Shown here one piece after another: positions 37,879-50,950 of a stretch of DNA of 64,000 bases. The notes beneath the pieces are model-generated. The model saw only the letters and a program-made list of their open reading frames with translations, was not told the DNA's origin and searched no databases. Source of the DNA: Grifola frondosa (taxonomy: Eukaryota > Basidiomycota > Agaricomycetes > Polyporales > Grifolaceae); the NCBI GenBank assembly GCA_001683735.1, contig LUGG01000027.1:124001-188000 (forward strand), read 5' to 3'. Position 1 is the first letter of the stretch. Every line of letters begins with the position of its first letter. Made by a program: the position numbers and the translations under genes.

Positions 37879-39771
37879 CTACGCCCGCGATCGATCAGCG
37901 AACGCCTGGAACGTTTGCGTGCCATTCTGAGGAGGATAGGTTGTTCGGAGATGTTGACGGACATTCAACCTGGTGGAATACTATCAGAGCGAAATGGAAG
38001 CGCAGAGAATGGTAATTCTTACACAGCGAGTACTGAGTTGACAGATACTATAAAGAAGGCTATGTTAATGGAGTAAGTGACTTTCCCTAAGCGACTCACT
38101 TTTGTTCCCTATCTCGTAAAATACCGTCCAAACAAGATCCGATTTGTCGATGGTCGAGGCATACTGAAGAAAGTTATATGCATCAGTTAGTCATATCAGA
38201 TATCCCTTCGCTCACAATTACGAAGTGGCAAATTTGTATCGCTCTGAGGGAACTTAAGAGTGTACTTTACAGACCTATCCCCGAAGATGCCACTTACGAA
38301 GTCAGAATCCCCCGATTGACGGTATACACAATTAGCTTGTTCAGCAACCTGTTTGTTCTGATGGTACCGGTAACAAGCGTTAGCGCAGACATCACTGAAC
38401 CCGATGTGTAGCTGGAGCTTACTGCTGGAGGTCGCTTTTCGAGCCCCTCAATGTCAAGCACAAAAGCAGTGTGATGTACAAATCGGCCGCTATATTAGTG
38501 ACACGTTGAAGAAAGGCTGGACTCTGTATCATCGCGCATTTGTCAACGCTGTTCTCGATAAACTGTACGACCACTATACCCTGGCCGCTCCGAGAGCGGT
38601 TGTCCATATATCACTGTGTGCCCTAGAAGGAATGTTCAATTGACGCTGAGGCAGAGCAAGATCGATGTGCCGCTCACAGTACATAGGACACTCCTGTATA
38701 AAAACAGCGACCGTAAGTTTAACAAGGAAGTAACATATCTTATCCACGAACCTCCTGCACCACCTAACATGTACTAGTTAACTGAACCATTCATTAGTTA
38801 TGCAAACATCATACGCACCAAATGATGCAAACGCTAACACATACTACAGAAATGTAAGCAGGTCAACTAAGAATGGGAGGACATCATACGCACACCAGAA
38901 ATTGTCAGCGGATATCTATACCACTTCGACCCTAACACTACGATTATTCAATAAAGCGCATCGCACAAACGTCAGACTGCAGGGCTTACAGTGCCAGATC
39001 TTGTGGATAAAGTAGCTGAAATGCTAGCTTGATATCGGGTGCGGTGACAGAAAGGGAAAAGCGCACCACTGCACAACAAACGAAGCGCATGCCTGACGAG
39101 AATGTAATTGCGTGACTGGAGTCGGAATTGGGTGATACTCACTCCTAGCACATATTCAGCCTTATAGGGTGACGGTTGGGAATGAGCGACAACCTGAACG
39201 AAGTACCAGGCTAGCAAGCTCACCACGAGAGGCCTAAAATTAATGGTTAGAAGTAGGGCACGTAGAGTGATTGGGACTTACACGGGGAAAGCAAGAATAG
39301 CGATTAGATCGGCATGATATTCTACTACGTAGGTATAGAGGCACTACGAGCATATGAACAACCCATGCAGTGCATCAAGTGACAATGGTACTCACCTGCG
39401 CATCCAACATCATCACAGCGGTATCAATCATCCTGACGGTTCGGAATACTTTTTGTCAAGTATACGAAAAGTTTAACAAAAGCATGTACCACAAAAATAG
39501 TATCTGCGAATTACAAAAAAATTACATTCAGGTGACGCGTGAGTTGAATCGTAACTTACAAAAGCTTTCAAGACCCAACGGTCATTGGGATAGTTCCTTG
39601 CATAGTAGACGCTCTGCGCGCAGGTGCAAGAGTATAATCTGTCATGAAACGCAATATTAGGGGTTTTCGGGTAGGTTTTTCGGAGAATAGTGCGACGGAC
39701 ATCGTCGACAAATTTACACCTATAAAAGCAGGCCCGATAGTATCGTTCATACTGAAGTCAATCGCAACCAT
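37879..39771 (-). pseudogene. DUF6534 membrane protein, copy C, nonsense mutation
   Basis: Start MVAIDFSMNDTIGPAFIGV (an upstream Met at 39813 is less likely by comparison with A and B). Then CAQSVYYARNYPNDRWVLK, ILFLW-MIDTAVMMLDAQ, CLYTYVVEYHADLIAILAF, VVSLLAWYFVQVVAHSQPSP (here the four bases missing in A and B are present, 39205-39208), ACASFVVQ, YVLAFASFGAYDVCITNEW and then TAA at 38778-38780, where copy B has CAA. The downstream exons persist to the ending ADRSRA at 37879. A different lesion from A and B. Confidence 0.7.
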
Positions 39772-40259
39772 GATATCGAGGGATGGAATGGAGAGTCCTT
39801 GGCTGGCTACCAAGTTTCAAGTTATATGTGAGACGATGGAGATACGTTGATGTGCGAATATTAAGTTTGTTCTTGCTCCGGGACTGATCTATGGAAGCAT
39901 CGGGTCTATTACCTTTCAGAAACGCTCGTCACCAGTTCATCCAAGAGGAGTCCAGGCATGAAAAAGGAACGTACAAGTGTACACAACTATTCATAATCAT
40001 ACGTTACGGATTCGACATTGACCACACTTGGACCTTTAAAGAAAGATATGGGATATGGACATAGAGGCTCAGTCGGCTTTCCTTAGTTGAAAGAGCTGTG
40101 CATGATTCGTATTGTTTGAAGTTCGGGTATTCCGCAAACTTAGATGTGCGCCTAGCAGGGGTTGCAGCATAAGCGGTGTCTCCTTGGTGGTGAGAACGGC
40201 GTTGCAGCCGAACTTTGAACAACACGATCCGAGCTAGGAAGGTAGCAAGCGTCAAATGT

Positions 40260-40790
40260 TAGAGCTAGTTCGGCTGGTGCTACACTCACTAATCGGACTC
40301 GAACATCTATTTTAATGATCACAAGGTCCTATACTTATAGGTGTCGATATTTCAGTAGAGTTACAAAGTATCCTCGCTTTCGGAACAGGTTTACCTTCTT
40401 TCTAGGTAGAACACAGCTTCATGATAAGGTGATTGTAGTGATCGTCTTAGAACATATTATTATTATATGCCAGGTATTTAGTAACATGACGGCGTCTACG
40501 CACTTGATTAATATTGTCATAGCTAGCGTTCCTTGCATTTTTCCCGCATGCGCGACTGTATACCCCGGTGCTGTGCTGCGGATTAAGAGACAGCAGAATG
40601 GCGTAGAGCATATGGTAGACGTCATGTATTTTTGGAAGCACGTCTCTGGACAACGCACTGCCGGAGAAATCGCCCGCGCCAAGGGCACTGTTGATCTCGG
40701 GTCGGTGATAATTACCCGGCACGATATTCCGTTGGTGATATTCTCAGATAACGTTGCTCGCCCGACCTTAGCCATTCCACGTTAAGAAGC
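40260..40790 (-). other. Upstream remnant of the DUF6534 unit, coding-like
   Basis: On the minus strand NYHRPEINSALGAGDFSGSA and DVYHMLYAILLSLNPQHSTG can be read (40722-40560). The same DNA, more decayed, precedes copies A (12290-12500) and B (14930-15140) with the shared CACAGCACCGG. Probably the end of another gene carried along with the unit; I could not name a family. The plus strand also has an open frame here (to 40785), without a family. Confidence 0.35.
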
Positions 40791-40874
40791 AACTTCAGAT
40801 CAACTGCGAACAAGAAAATGGCAGCAGACATGTAGAATGTATTCAGTACAACATACGAAAAGGCACGACCTCAC

Positions 40875-42546
40875 CTACGCTTCGCCAAAGATATCCACTG
40901 CATCCATATTTCTACCCTCATGCACGCCATTCAGTTCGCCGCCATTCACACCAGCCAAACCGTCATCGACCTCTCCTTCCGCATCCACATCGCCCCGAGA
41001 TAGCAGATACATCGGGTCCATGACCTCTGCGAGAGCTTCCTCCCGCTCGTCCTCCTCCTCCTTGGTCATAGGTATGTGTGTGATCTTGACCACGTCCCAT
41101 TTGTCGTGGTACGCTTCGTATGACTACATCCATACAATATCAACATCCGGATAGAAAGACAAAAAAGTCTGAGCTCACGTTGACTCGTTTCTTCTTGAGC
41201 AGCATCTTCCGCTCGATGTTCTTGTAGTATGCACCCTTTGCCCGTCGCTTCTTCGGGTTGTGGTCGCCAAATTCGTCCTCCTCGTCTTCCTTCACGTCGC
41301 TGTCTTCCAGCACTAGCAGGAACTCGTTTGGCACTTCCTGTTCTACCTTGACCGTCTCATAATCCCGTACAAAATGGAACGGTGTAGGCTGACAAGTGAA
41401 TGACATGGTGAGTACCATACGAATGAGAATGAGAATGAGACGCGTATCTGTACCTCGTCTTCCTCTGGCGCATCTGGTGATCGCGCAAGGCGGTTGCTCT
41501 TGAACTCGATCGCAGCATCATCCTCTTTCGTGAGATAATACGCTAAGAAATGGTCACCATCGGACTCCATAGGACGCAAAATCGCGCAATCCAACCGGGG
41601 ATCTTCAACCTGCACAGATTCAGCCGTCAACATCGACCGCGTGTTCAGCCCACAAGCGCGCCACATCACTCACGTCTGGTGGCCGCTCTCCCGGCCGCTC
41701 AGAAAACCTGAATAGATCATACGCGTTCGCCCAGATCTTCGCGTCAGGGAATAGTTCATAGGAGTCGACAGCGGTGACTCCGGATTTATTAGGATGCTTG
41801 AGGGTTGCGAGGTCAAAGTTGTCGGTGGTGGCGAACGACGCCTCGATATCACGTATCTGCGCAGGACGTGAGATATCTATTGCGGTATCTTTATTGTGTT
41901 TTCTATGATATAATGAGTTTTAACAGCATGGAGGATGAGAGCGGAGAGTACGCACATGTCTTGTGATAGGGAAGAACGCGAGATACCCTCCCTGCTCAGA
42001 TATTCCGTTTTCCGTAGCCATGGGACATGGGGAATGGAAGAGAGTGGAGTTGATGTTCCCGGCGTAGACCCACCGAAGCCATGGTTGGTAAACGAGCTGG
42101 ACGCTGAGAATGGGTCTTCCAAGAGGAATTGGTCTTTCGGATCGAGTTTTGGGAGCCTATCCTGGTCAGGATTGAGTTCTGCCGTCCCAAGAACCTCTAT
42201 CGTAAGTATCCCTACCACTTGGAGCGCAGCACCGTGAAGCCACTCACCAAAGTCGTCGCCATTCTCTTCCCACAGACAGTCCCATCGTGACAAATCAAGG
42301 GGCATGCCCAGTTCCGCATCCACAACCATCGGCAAGGGTACTTCGCTCGCAATATCGTCTAAAAACTCTGGTCGTGTATAGCGCATAGGGTCGGTTGGGA
42401 TGTCGAGGAGTTTGGGCGGACATGGAGGTGCGGGAAGTGGGTTGGAGTACCGTACTCGGACAAGAAGGTCCAATTTACTGCGAATTGATAGTATGAGTAG
42501 CTGATCTAGAAGTATACTGTAGTGTTCACCTTTTCTTGAAGCTCAT
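40875..42546 (-). CDS. PAF1: RNA polymerase II-associated factor 1 (Paf1 complex subunit)
   Basis: Core subunit of the Paf1 elongation complex, nuclear. Start MSFKK (42546) followed by an intron, then KLDLLVRVRYSNPLPAPPCP and LLDIPTDPMRYTRPEFLDDI, the diagnostic Paf1 N-terminus; GMPLDLSRWDCLWEENGDD; PWLRKTEYLSREG; an exon with DNFDLATLKHPNKSGVTAVD and YELFPDAKIWANAYDLFRFS; VEDPRLDCAILRPMESDGDH and FLAYYLTKEDDAAIEF; PTPFHFVRDYETVKVEQEVP; KRRAKGAYYKNIERKMLLKK. It ends with an acidic tail (GRNMDAVDIFGEA). All domains appear in the usual order with no frame break noticed. About eight introns. Confidence 0.92.
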
Positions 42547-44386
42547 TATGATTTAACGCGGAAAGCGTGTCCACAAGATCGTTGAACTTGAGTGGTTGAA
42601 TCATAATTCGTGCCGCGTGCGATACTCCCTTCGGATGTCACACGTGACGCGTAACAGAGGGCCGTGCGGCATGCAGACGCTAATTTGAACGACGTCCGCC
42701 TCGACACAGAGAGTCTCGTTGCATGTTCTCGACGCGTAGCCATCGCATTCTCTGAGGTTCTCAAGAGCAGATATCGTGCACCATCAATGATGAGCACCGC
42801 GGCTCTTCCGCAGAGTTCTTCTGGATGTTTCTCAGGCGCACCCTCCTATGGCCCTCTCCTCGTCCGCCCTTTTGCTTGAACATGCTACTATACCCTTCCT
42901 GAGACACTGGTCATCTCCGCTTTGGCGGCATACGCTTTCTTTTCAACCACGGCGCTGTAAATATGGAAAGCCGCCCCACTCGGGTACCACGCGTGAGCTG
43001 GATCCGCAACCACAGTCGTTCTCGTTGCATGCATGCGTTGCGTGTCGTGCGAAGGGCAGACAGTAGTGCGCGCATTTTTCCGGATGTCCGTTCTCCGCCC
43101 ACGTTCGCCTCTCTGCAGCCTCCAGATGTGCGCAACCGCGGGCACACACCGCAGACGGATGTATGCCTGAGACTTCGGGCGTGAGACGAAGAATACATGT
43201 CCTGGTCCTGCTCCCGCTACGTAGGTACGTACGTATATGACATAGTATATTTCCGCGACGTGTACGCATCATGTCATTGCCGGTCCCAAGAGGTGGACGA
43301 CGTGATGCTCCATCCCACCGGAGCTCTTTAATAGAGTTCCTATAGACGTTACCATAGTGGCTCACATCTACCTCGTCTGTGATCAGCAAGCTCCTTCCTT
43401 GCCCTCTCAAACCGTGCCCTCGCCCGAACTCTACTTCAAGCTATGGTATACCACGATGCAGGTCACCTCTGTCCACCTCTGCCCCGTCTCTCCGATGTGA
43501 GTCCTGACTATACACCGGCGTATAGCGCGGCAGCGATGTGCGTGTCACAGCTGCAGTTTTACTCCAGATGCGTCCACGTTTTCAGCGGGTAACTTCCACA
43601 TCCTCAAGATGCGTGGCCGGGATGCACGTCATGCGAGATGTGAACCTGTCCATGGAGCTGTTGAGGCGCTTTGAAAGCATGAGGACGTGGCAAAAGCGGG
43701 ATGAAGATCTTTATCAATTCAAGGTTGTCGGGTTTCGTGCAAGTGGAGCTCTGCAGCAGCCACCATATCAAAGGTAGTCGGAAGCCTATGAGGCCGGGAC
43801 TGCTCTCACGCGGCCTTTTCGACTGCTATAATATCCCTTGGACATCGCGGCAGCGCGCATAGGTCATTTCCGGTCACGCTATAGTCAAATATGAACACCC
43901 AAGGAAGTACTTGAATGGCATGCATCCTTCCGGTCATTGTGCATACCCGTGGACCCTCGGGAGCCTCTGTAAATAAATAGTCTCCTTCCTTATAAAAAGA
44001 TCTCCAAATGGCGCAGAGCTTCCCTGCCTCGCTGACTAGTAGTGTTGAATCACGGCAGATGGGTCAGAGACTCCCCGAAGAAGAATATCCATTTCTTTAG
44101 AGAGAAAGCGTGCCATCTGCCTTGACAGTAAGCAATAGTAATAATCACCCCATGTTAATATTAACTCCGGAGCCAAGGCATCGTCCAAGTCCTCTCTCAG
44201 TGTACTCACCTACCAAGTCCATAAAGTGCTTGTGAGAGGTCTTGGACATCTGACCTTCTATCTGTTAATGTTGAACTATTCGGCGTGCTCGAGCGCCACT
44301 TCTCACGTACACGATTCATATTTGTACGATGCTGGTCTTCGACGTTTCAACGCTCAACGTTCGACACCCTCACCCCCTTAGGCCTC
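42547..44386. other. Long intergenic region with two inverted repeats
   Basis: No supported gene; several overlapping frames on both strands at 42880-43440 look like composition shadows. Two hairpin-capable inverted repeats: GGCAGATGG at 44054-44062 with CCATCTGCC at 44113-44121, and a 14-base pair with one mismatch (44183-44196 with 44234-44247). Confidence 0.35.
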
Positions 44387-46565
44387 ATGTCGGACTCGTA
44401 TCTTCTCATCTATGCTCTTGTCGCCCTCCCAGTTATCTTTCTCCTCTCATCGCTCAAGCCTGCAAACCGCAAGGTACCTGTCCCCCTACTACTTTGCCCA
44501 ATGACATTCTCCACGCTCACTATGTCAACCTGTAGCTGAGCCATATCCCAACGATTGGGCCCTCAGCGCCCCTGCTATCATACTATGGAGTATACAAGTT
44601 CCACTTTCATGGTCCTGACATGATTCGAGAAGGATATAACAAAGTACGCCACACCTCGCGCACCTCGCACACCTGCTGCAGCTGCTGAAAATTCCTGGGA
44701 AATACAGTACAAAGGGAGTGCGTTCAAGGTCGCCAAACTGAATGGCTGGCACGTCATTGTCAGTGGTCCATCTTTGAACGAAGAGCTGCGAAAAGCCGGA
44801 GACGATCAGCTCTCTTTTGACGAGGGAATTAATGAGGTGCGTATTCGACAGGGCTCGCAACACGCAGCCGCATGTCACAAAACCAAACTTGCAGATTCTA
44901 CAATTTCAATACACGCTTGGTCCCAGCATTCACCATAATCAGTATCATGTCCCCATCGTGCGCTCTCAGCTCACGCGCAATCTCGCCGGACTCTTCCCTG
45001 AAATCCGTGACGAGATCGTCGCATCGTTCATGGACGCGATTCCTCTTACAGGCAATGGTAGGGCTATCTCGCTCCTCACGTATTAACGTACCCGAATATC
45101 ACTCATGCTGTCCAGGGTGGACTACGGTGCCAGCGCTGGACACCGTGATGCAGATCGTTTGCAGAACAAGTAACCGCATATTCGTCGGCCTCCCCAAGTG
45201 TTTGTACTCATGCCTTCTCTTTTATCGAAGTCGTGGTAATCACCGGGGGATTTTGCAGGCCGCGATCCGGACTACAATGCCCTGAATGTCCAATGTACCA
45301 TCGATGTCGTCAAGGCTGCTACGACCATCAATCTTTTCCCAGATATTCTAAACCGTACGTATCCATTCCAGTGGCGCGATGACCTTCGGCGGTTGCGCGT
45401 TTCTCTGTGCTTTCCTGTATCACGTCCTCTTTCCAAACATTCTATGCTCGTTTGCTCACGCAGACTGATGCGTACGCTATAGGGTTGCTGGCCGCTTGTT
45501 CACAAAGGCCAATGCCAGTATCACCCGCGGCGTGCGGCACCTCGAAGGGATGATCCTAGAGCGGTACCGCGCGATGGAAGAATTCGGAGACGACTGGCCC
45601 GACAAACCCGTGTGTACCCAGCATTCATACTCGTCATTTGCGCGCGGACGTTGATGGCAGGCTTGCAGAACGACATGCTGCAGTGGTTGATGCACAGGGC
45701 GAGGAGCGCACGGTGCGTGCGCTGGTGCTGCGAATGTTAACTCTGAACTTCGCCGCGATACACTCGTCGTCAATGGTGCGTCCCTCCTCCCCGTCAGAAA
45801 CACTTCTCATCTTCTCCATTCTACGCATGGCATAGAGCTTCACACAGGCGCTGTATCACCTAGCAGCTAACCCCGAGTTCGCCGGTCCGCTGCGCGAGGA
45901 GGTCGATGCCATAATCTCCGTGGAGGGATGGAGCAAGGCCGCAATGGACAAAATGCGGAAGATAGACAGCTTCCTAAAGGAGAGCCAGCGCATGATGGGA
46001 ATCAACGCAGGTGCATGTGCCATCTCTTCTGTTCCTAGTCTACGCCTTTTGTTGACCTCTTGCCTGGATTGGGCTGGGTAGTTTCTCTGACGCGGAAGGC
46101 GATGCGGGATGTGGTGTTCGGAGACGGGACGTTCATCCCGGCTGGCACGATCGTGTCGGTCGCTGCGACGGTGCACCACGACAAGGCGGTGTACGAGGCG
46201 CCGGATGTGTTCGACCGGTGGCGCTTTGCGAGCATGCGCGACAAGGCGGGCTCGGGCACGAAGCACCAGATGGCGAGCCCGAGCGCCAACTACATCGCGT
46301 TCGGGTACGGGAGGCACGCGTGGTGAGTCTTCCCTTCTTGAGAGCGAAGTTTGATGGTGATCCGGTGGCTGATGGGCGGGTCATTTGTGGCAGCCTGGGA
46401 CGGTTCTTCACGGTGAACGAGCTGAAGGCGATGTTGGCGCATGTCGTAATGACGTATGATGTGAAGATGGAGGAGAAGGGTGTGTTGCCGCCGCATTCAA
46501 ACATCGGATCGTTGTTCATCACAAATGGTAAGGCGAAGGTGCTCTTCCGGAAGCGACAGGAATGA
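44387..46565 (+). CDS. Cytochrome P450, distinct fungal family
   Basis: Not closely related to the duplicated P450 above. Start MSDSYLLIYALVALPVIFLL (anchor), then LSHIPTIGPSAPLLSYYGVY, FKVAKLNGWHVIVSGPSLNE, LQFQYTLGPSIHHNQYHVPI, GLFTKANASITRGVRHLEGM, an I-helix region ERTVRALVLRMLTLNFAAIH and SFTQALYHLAANPEFAGPLR, K-helix SFLKESQRMMGINA (ExxR), MRDVVFGDGTFIPAGTIVSV, FDRWRF, and the heme loop FGYGRHAC-LGRFFTVNELKA interrupted by an intron after the first part. It ends VLFRKRQE. Style resembles fungal CYP512/ent-kaurene-oxidase-like proteins. One base is missing near 45689 (W-L-D-A-Q needed). The heme motif has CLG in place of the common CPG. Confidence 0.85.
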
Positions 46566-47194
46566 GTGGTGTTCTTATACAATTGGGTGTATCGGACTTC
46601 GAGCAATTTTCCTATAATTTAAAGTCGATGAGATGGGAATTTCCATCTGAGTGCTGTTGAGTCCGTGTACGACCGCGGCTCCCCTAGGCCTGTGGATTTG
46701 AGAACGGCGATTGCTCAATCAGACGCTCTATATCGAGAGAGCTGAGTTCCTCCAGACAGGCGTGCCTTTCTGGACTTTTCTGTTCTTCGGCTGTAGCGAG
46801 TGAAAGCGTTGGATATATGCAATGCCTGATCAGTATGCTCGAGAAACAGTTCGGCTTCGAGCTCGATGATGAGCTTCGAGGATGGGATGCACAGCACCCA
46901 GTTGCACAATGCACTGAACGCTTCGGCCTCGACTGCTAGCAAGTTTCCTCAGACGCGGTCTGTGCAGCCTGAAAGAACCGGATGGGGAGCGGATCCGGTT
47001 ATATCATGTCATCGTATCTAAGTTAACGTTGAACCCCCACATAGAAAACTCTCGTATTTCCCATTCCTCTTGCAGTCCTCCTATACCTGGGGTCACCTAT
47101 CTGTCTTCATATCATCTTATGTTCTTAACAATTGAATGCTAGACCTTTTACACTGTAAAGACCGAGTTTTGCTGATGCGATACGCAGAGGTCCC
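46566..47194. other. Intergenic, unassigned coding-like bit
   Basis: A minus-strand stretch at 46684-46942 could encode short acidic helices but in several frames and without start or family; not called. Confidence 0.3.
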
Positions 47195-48826
47195 TCATGC
47201 GAGACTCCAAGTCACCACCCTGAGCCAGTCCCAGATGTGGGGACCGTACGCGTAATAAAACATACCAAAAGCGGCACCTCCGAGATGCGCCCAGTGGTCA
47301 AAGATTCTGTCAAATGCAATCAGACACTGTAAATGACAAGGACTGTCCAGCTCACTTCCATCCGCGCAAGGCGCCCAGAATGTCCACTGCGACCAGTGCC
47401 CCCATACCGTATTGGATAGGTATCGAAATTGACGGCAGGAAAATTAGGAAGATACTCATATGAGGATAGGCAAGCGCGCTCAGAGTGAACATTGCGTAGA
47501 TCGCGCCAGATGAACCTAGAGATGACCGGACATCTGCAGAAACTTCGTTGACACGCGCACCGGCTGCAGATGCTGTCACGGTCCCAGCATCGGGCTTTGT
47601 AGTGGAGGCCAGTCGAGAGAGGAGGCGCGGGTATATGAATCGTGCCGTCACCACGTGCGATACGACGCTGGAGAAGAGGCCAGCTGCACGGGCGGTCAAT
47701 AGAGCGACCTTATATCACTGGTGACGAAGACGTACCAGTAATGAAGAACGCCAAGAAGTGCCATTTAGGTGTGGACTCTGGCAAATGTGACGAGCCTTCC
47801 TTCCGCTCATATAATGTGCAGCGCTCAGAGCTGCAGAGATGTGATGAGACATCCATGGTATAGAAAGGAAATGTCGCACCAAATCCGCTCAATGCCAAGC
47901 AGTTGAAGAGAAGATGCAGAAAAGAAGCATGACTACTCAAGACGATATTTGAGTTTGGATAACTAGAGATAAATGGAACCAACCGACCTGAAAACGGAGG
48001 TAAACAAGGTGTGAGATAACCCTGAAAGCGGATGGTGTGCGAAGTTTCTCATCATGAAGGGATCTAGGCGTGGAATCTTCCAAGCAAGCCATACTACGCC
48101 GTTCAGCGCACAGATCGCCCAGGCCATTCGTCCACCGTCTGTTGTATGTAAGAAAGCATCGGCAATTTTCGCATAATACCACTGTAGCAAGCTTTGGATG
48201 GTCGGAAATTGCTGAGTTGCCGCGCCCAATGCCTTCAGCCCATCATATAATTGCTGCGAAACTCATTAGAAGCCGATAACATTTACAAATAGAGTAGAGG
48301 AAGGAGCCATCGTAAAAGTTGCAGAGTGGAACGAACAGTGTGTGATATGGACTGAGGCTCACATTGAACAAAACGACGTGACTCGCATGCTGCAGCTCTG
48401 GTGATGTCGGAATGTGAGTTCGCCACTTGCGCCAGACACTGCTGGCATTTTCCGTAACCCACTTCGTCCAATAGCGGGTGTCATAATTCGTACGCTCAGC
48501 AGCAAGGGAAAAGGCTACAATTGAACCAACAGTAAAGAACTGTCAAGAAACCAAAAAAATTCAATTATAAGCAACGTTTGAAACAATCTATACTCACGAG
48601 AACTTGATTCCGTATCGACGGACGCTTGCCATGCTCAACAAATGTCTCGGCCGAGGATGCTTGCGCAGCGTGTCGGCTCTTGCTCACTGAGGCAAGTCGT
48701 TGTCGCAACGGTCGTGGTGGCCGAGGCGATACCAACCGTGGTAGATGACGGTTATGTGTGAAGGAGAACGAACGTTGCGGCGAAAATCGAGAAAAACATG
48801 ATGGGCGGAGAGTCCCAACTTAGCAT
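47195..48826 (-). CDS. Mitochondrial rhomboid protease (PARL/Pcp1-like), copy 1
   Basis: Intramembrane serine protease of the mitochondrial inner membrane. The basic N-terminus (RSFSFTHNRHLPRLVSPRPP) is a likely import signal; the true first codon is uncertain (an ATG at 48826 is out of frame by a small indel). Then AETFVEHGKRPSIRNQVL, TNYDTRYWTKWVTENASS, WAICALNGVVWLAWKIPRLD, FMMRNFAHHPLSGLSHTLFT, SHASFLHLLFNCLALSGFG (HxxxN of the oxyanion side), SSLGSSGAIYAMFTLSALAY with the catalytic Ser in GSSG, GALVAVDILGALRGW, and after the last intron FDHWAHLGGAAFGMFYYAYG with the catalytic His. Stop at 47195. Paralogue of the gene at 53195. Confidence 0.85.
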
Positions 48827-49117
48827 GTCCTGCGTTCACAATGCGTCGCGATAGACTTGGAGCGTCGTTGCCTAATAACCTGAAATATTGGGTGCGATGA
48901 GTTTGAAGGGAGTCCAGGGAGTTCTGCCTGAACCTCGAAGCTGCAGCGTAGCAGGCTTCATACTTCATGAAATGTCACTCGTAAATCGCAGCCGTGCGTC
49001 CACGCAAGAGGGAATGCCGACAGGCGCTAGCTAAGCGAGACTGAATATTAATGACGGTTCACATTTGCAGTCTCCTCTGAGATTTAGACACCCAATCATC
49101 CCACTATCTAGCTAGGA

Positions 49118-50950
49118 ATGTTGAATCGCATTTTGCTCCGCGCCACCTCGTCAACTTCACGATTCACTGGCAGACTTGTTTCCTGTGCAGTCCTTCATCG
49201 ACAACAATATCATCACACGCCTCCTGTTCAGACTCGAATAGGTGCCACTGCGCAGAATGCCCTACCAACTGAGGGCAACCCGTCGACCGTGCCCATCGTT
49301 GAGGAGGTCGAGCTGACTTTCGTCGAAGAGCCACTTGGTTTACGAGCAGATCAGGGGTACGGATATTTACAAGTCGAGTTTGGCCAGAGGATCGGTCCCA
49401 ACAATCGGTATGAGATCCTCAGGAAGCTGGGATGGGGGCAGAATGTTCGTCGCGATTATATTTTCAAGCACACAAAATCCTGCAGCTAACTACCGGCTCA
49501 TCTAGGCGAGCGTGTGGCTTGCGCGAGATCATGAGTGCATCATACCTCTCTACACGTTTCTACATATTTACAGACTTCCTCATCTTCCGCCTCTCAGGGA
49601 TGCGTGCTACGTGGCCATCAAGGCGCTCACCGGCGTGGTAACAGACCTCCACAATCGAGGATATGTACAGGAGCTCCTCGTTATGGAGCGTCTTACGAAA
49701 CTTATCCCAATGTCCGGGCAACAGGCGTACTGCGCCACGCTGCGTTCCCATTTCATCCATCCCGGCAAACCCAACGACGGTGAACACCTCTGTCTAGTTA
49801 TGGATGTACTAGCTGGAGATCTTAAGGATCTTCATGAGGCTATTCAAGCTCCCTCGAAGGCGTTCCCTGTACCCTTGGCCAAGCTTATCCTGCGCGACAC
49901 TCTTCGTGGCCTTGCGCAACTACATGCCTCGGGCGTCGCGCATACAGGTGCGTGTCTTCATTAGCATGGCTACACGCTGTTGACGTTACGTGCAGATCTC
50001 AAAGCCACGAACATCATGTGTAAGTTCCCGGATGCTACGTCGGAGGCAAAGCTGCAAGCGCTTCTTGAAGTCGATCCTTCTCGCCGGCATCCACCCGAAC
50101 AGAGCTGGGACTATCCTGTCGAAGCGGCTGTATCTCAGCCCATACCTCCGCCATCTAGCATTGAGCAGGCCCTCTGTACGTCATTCATACTCACTGACTT
50201 TGGAAGTTGTAAGTGAGCGTGTTTACGATTTTTTCCATTATATAATAATACCACTCCATTCATCTAGCTCAAATTGTGGACCATCAGGTAACCTCACATA
50301 TCACCCCGGACACCTTGCGTGCACCCGAATCTATCTTACAAGGCCCGTGGGACTCTAAAGTCGACATCTGGACGTTTGGGTGTCTAGTTCGTCCTATCTT
50401 TACTTCTCCGGTTCATTGTATGTTCATGCCCCTCGGTCCACCCAGATTTATGAATTCATGTTTGGCGTACCTCTCTTCTCACGCCAACACGCTAACGCTT
50501 CGATGGATCCCGATCTTTATCATTTGGCCCAAATAATCAAGTTCACCGGCGAGGAGTTTTCTCCTAATGTGATTAAGAAATATGAGCTCGCGCCACAGTT
50601 CCTCGACATGGAAACCGGTACGTCTTAGTTCTAAGCCCTGTGCCATTGACACCAAGGCTCTACGGGGCTCATCGGCATTTCTTTCGACAGGTTACTTGGC
50701 AATGATTCGCAAGCCCGTCGCAACCATCCACTTCTCCCGCCTCTTCAGAAAAAATGCCAAGGTGCTAGCACTTTCCGAACACGACGTCTCCGGCGCAATT
50801 GATCTTATGTCTCGGTGCCTGCGCGTCAGCCCCGCAGAGCGGCCATCGGCCATCCAACTGCTGCGTGAGAGCCCGTGGCTGTTAGAGCTCGGCGATGATT
50901 TTGGAGTTCGTACAAAAGCCGGCGCTAGATCTCGCAGGTCCCGGAACTAG
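49118..50950 (+). CDS. SRPK-like serine/threonine protein kinase
   Basis: Start MLNRILLRATSSTSRFTGRL, which looks like a mitochondrial-type or merely basic leader. Kinase domain: YLQVEFGQRIGPNNRYEILR then KLGWGQ (Gly loop), an intron, ACYVAIKALT (VAIK Lys), VQELLVMERL, HLCLVMDVLAGDLKDLHEAI (hinge), LILRDTLRGLAQLHASGVAH then after an intron TDLKATNIMC (catalytic loop HTDLKATN in place of HRD), a long insert PSRRHPPEQSWDYPVEAA, LTDFGS (DFG), APESILQGPWDSKVDIWTFG (APE, DxW) and the C-lobe to GDDFGVRTKAGARSRRSRN. The split catalytic domain with spacer and the AIxxLH order fit the fungal SRPK-like expansion. Substrate unknown. Confidence 0.85.

Larger units (their letters stand above)
35314..40755 (-). 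repeat. Inverted duplication, right arm (P450 plus DUF6534 C)
   Basis: Reverse complement of the 14797-21878 arm, without the Helitron insertion. Gene order and the convergent arrangement are kept. The outer end includes an upstream remnant (about 40440-40660) that also lies before copies A and B. Confidence 0.8.

Noticed and set aside
42880..43440. Cluster of overlapping long frames on both strands
   Set aside because: All frames are open because of composition; no motif in any of them.
46684..46942. Minus-strand coding-like stretch with acidic helices
   Set aside because: No start, frames change without clear introns, and no family recognised.
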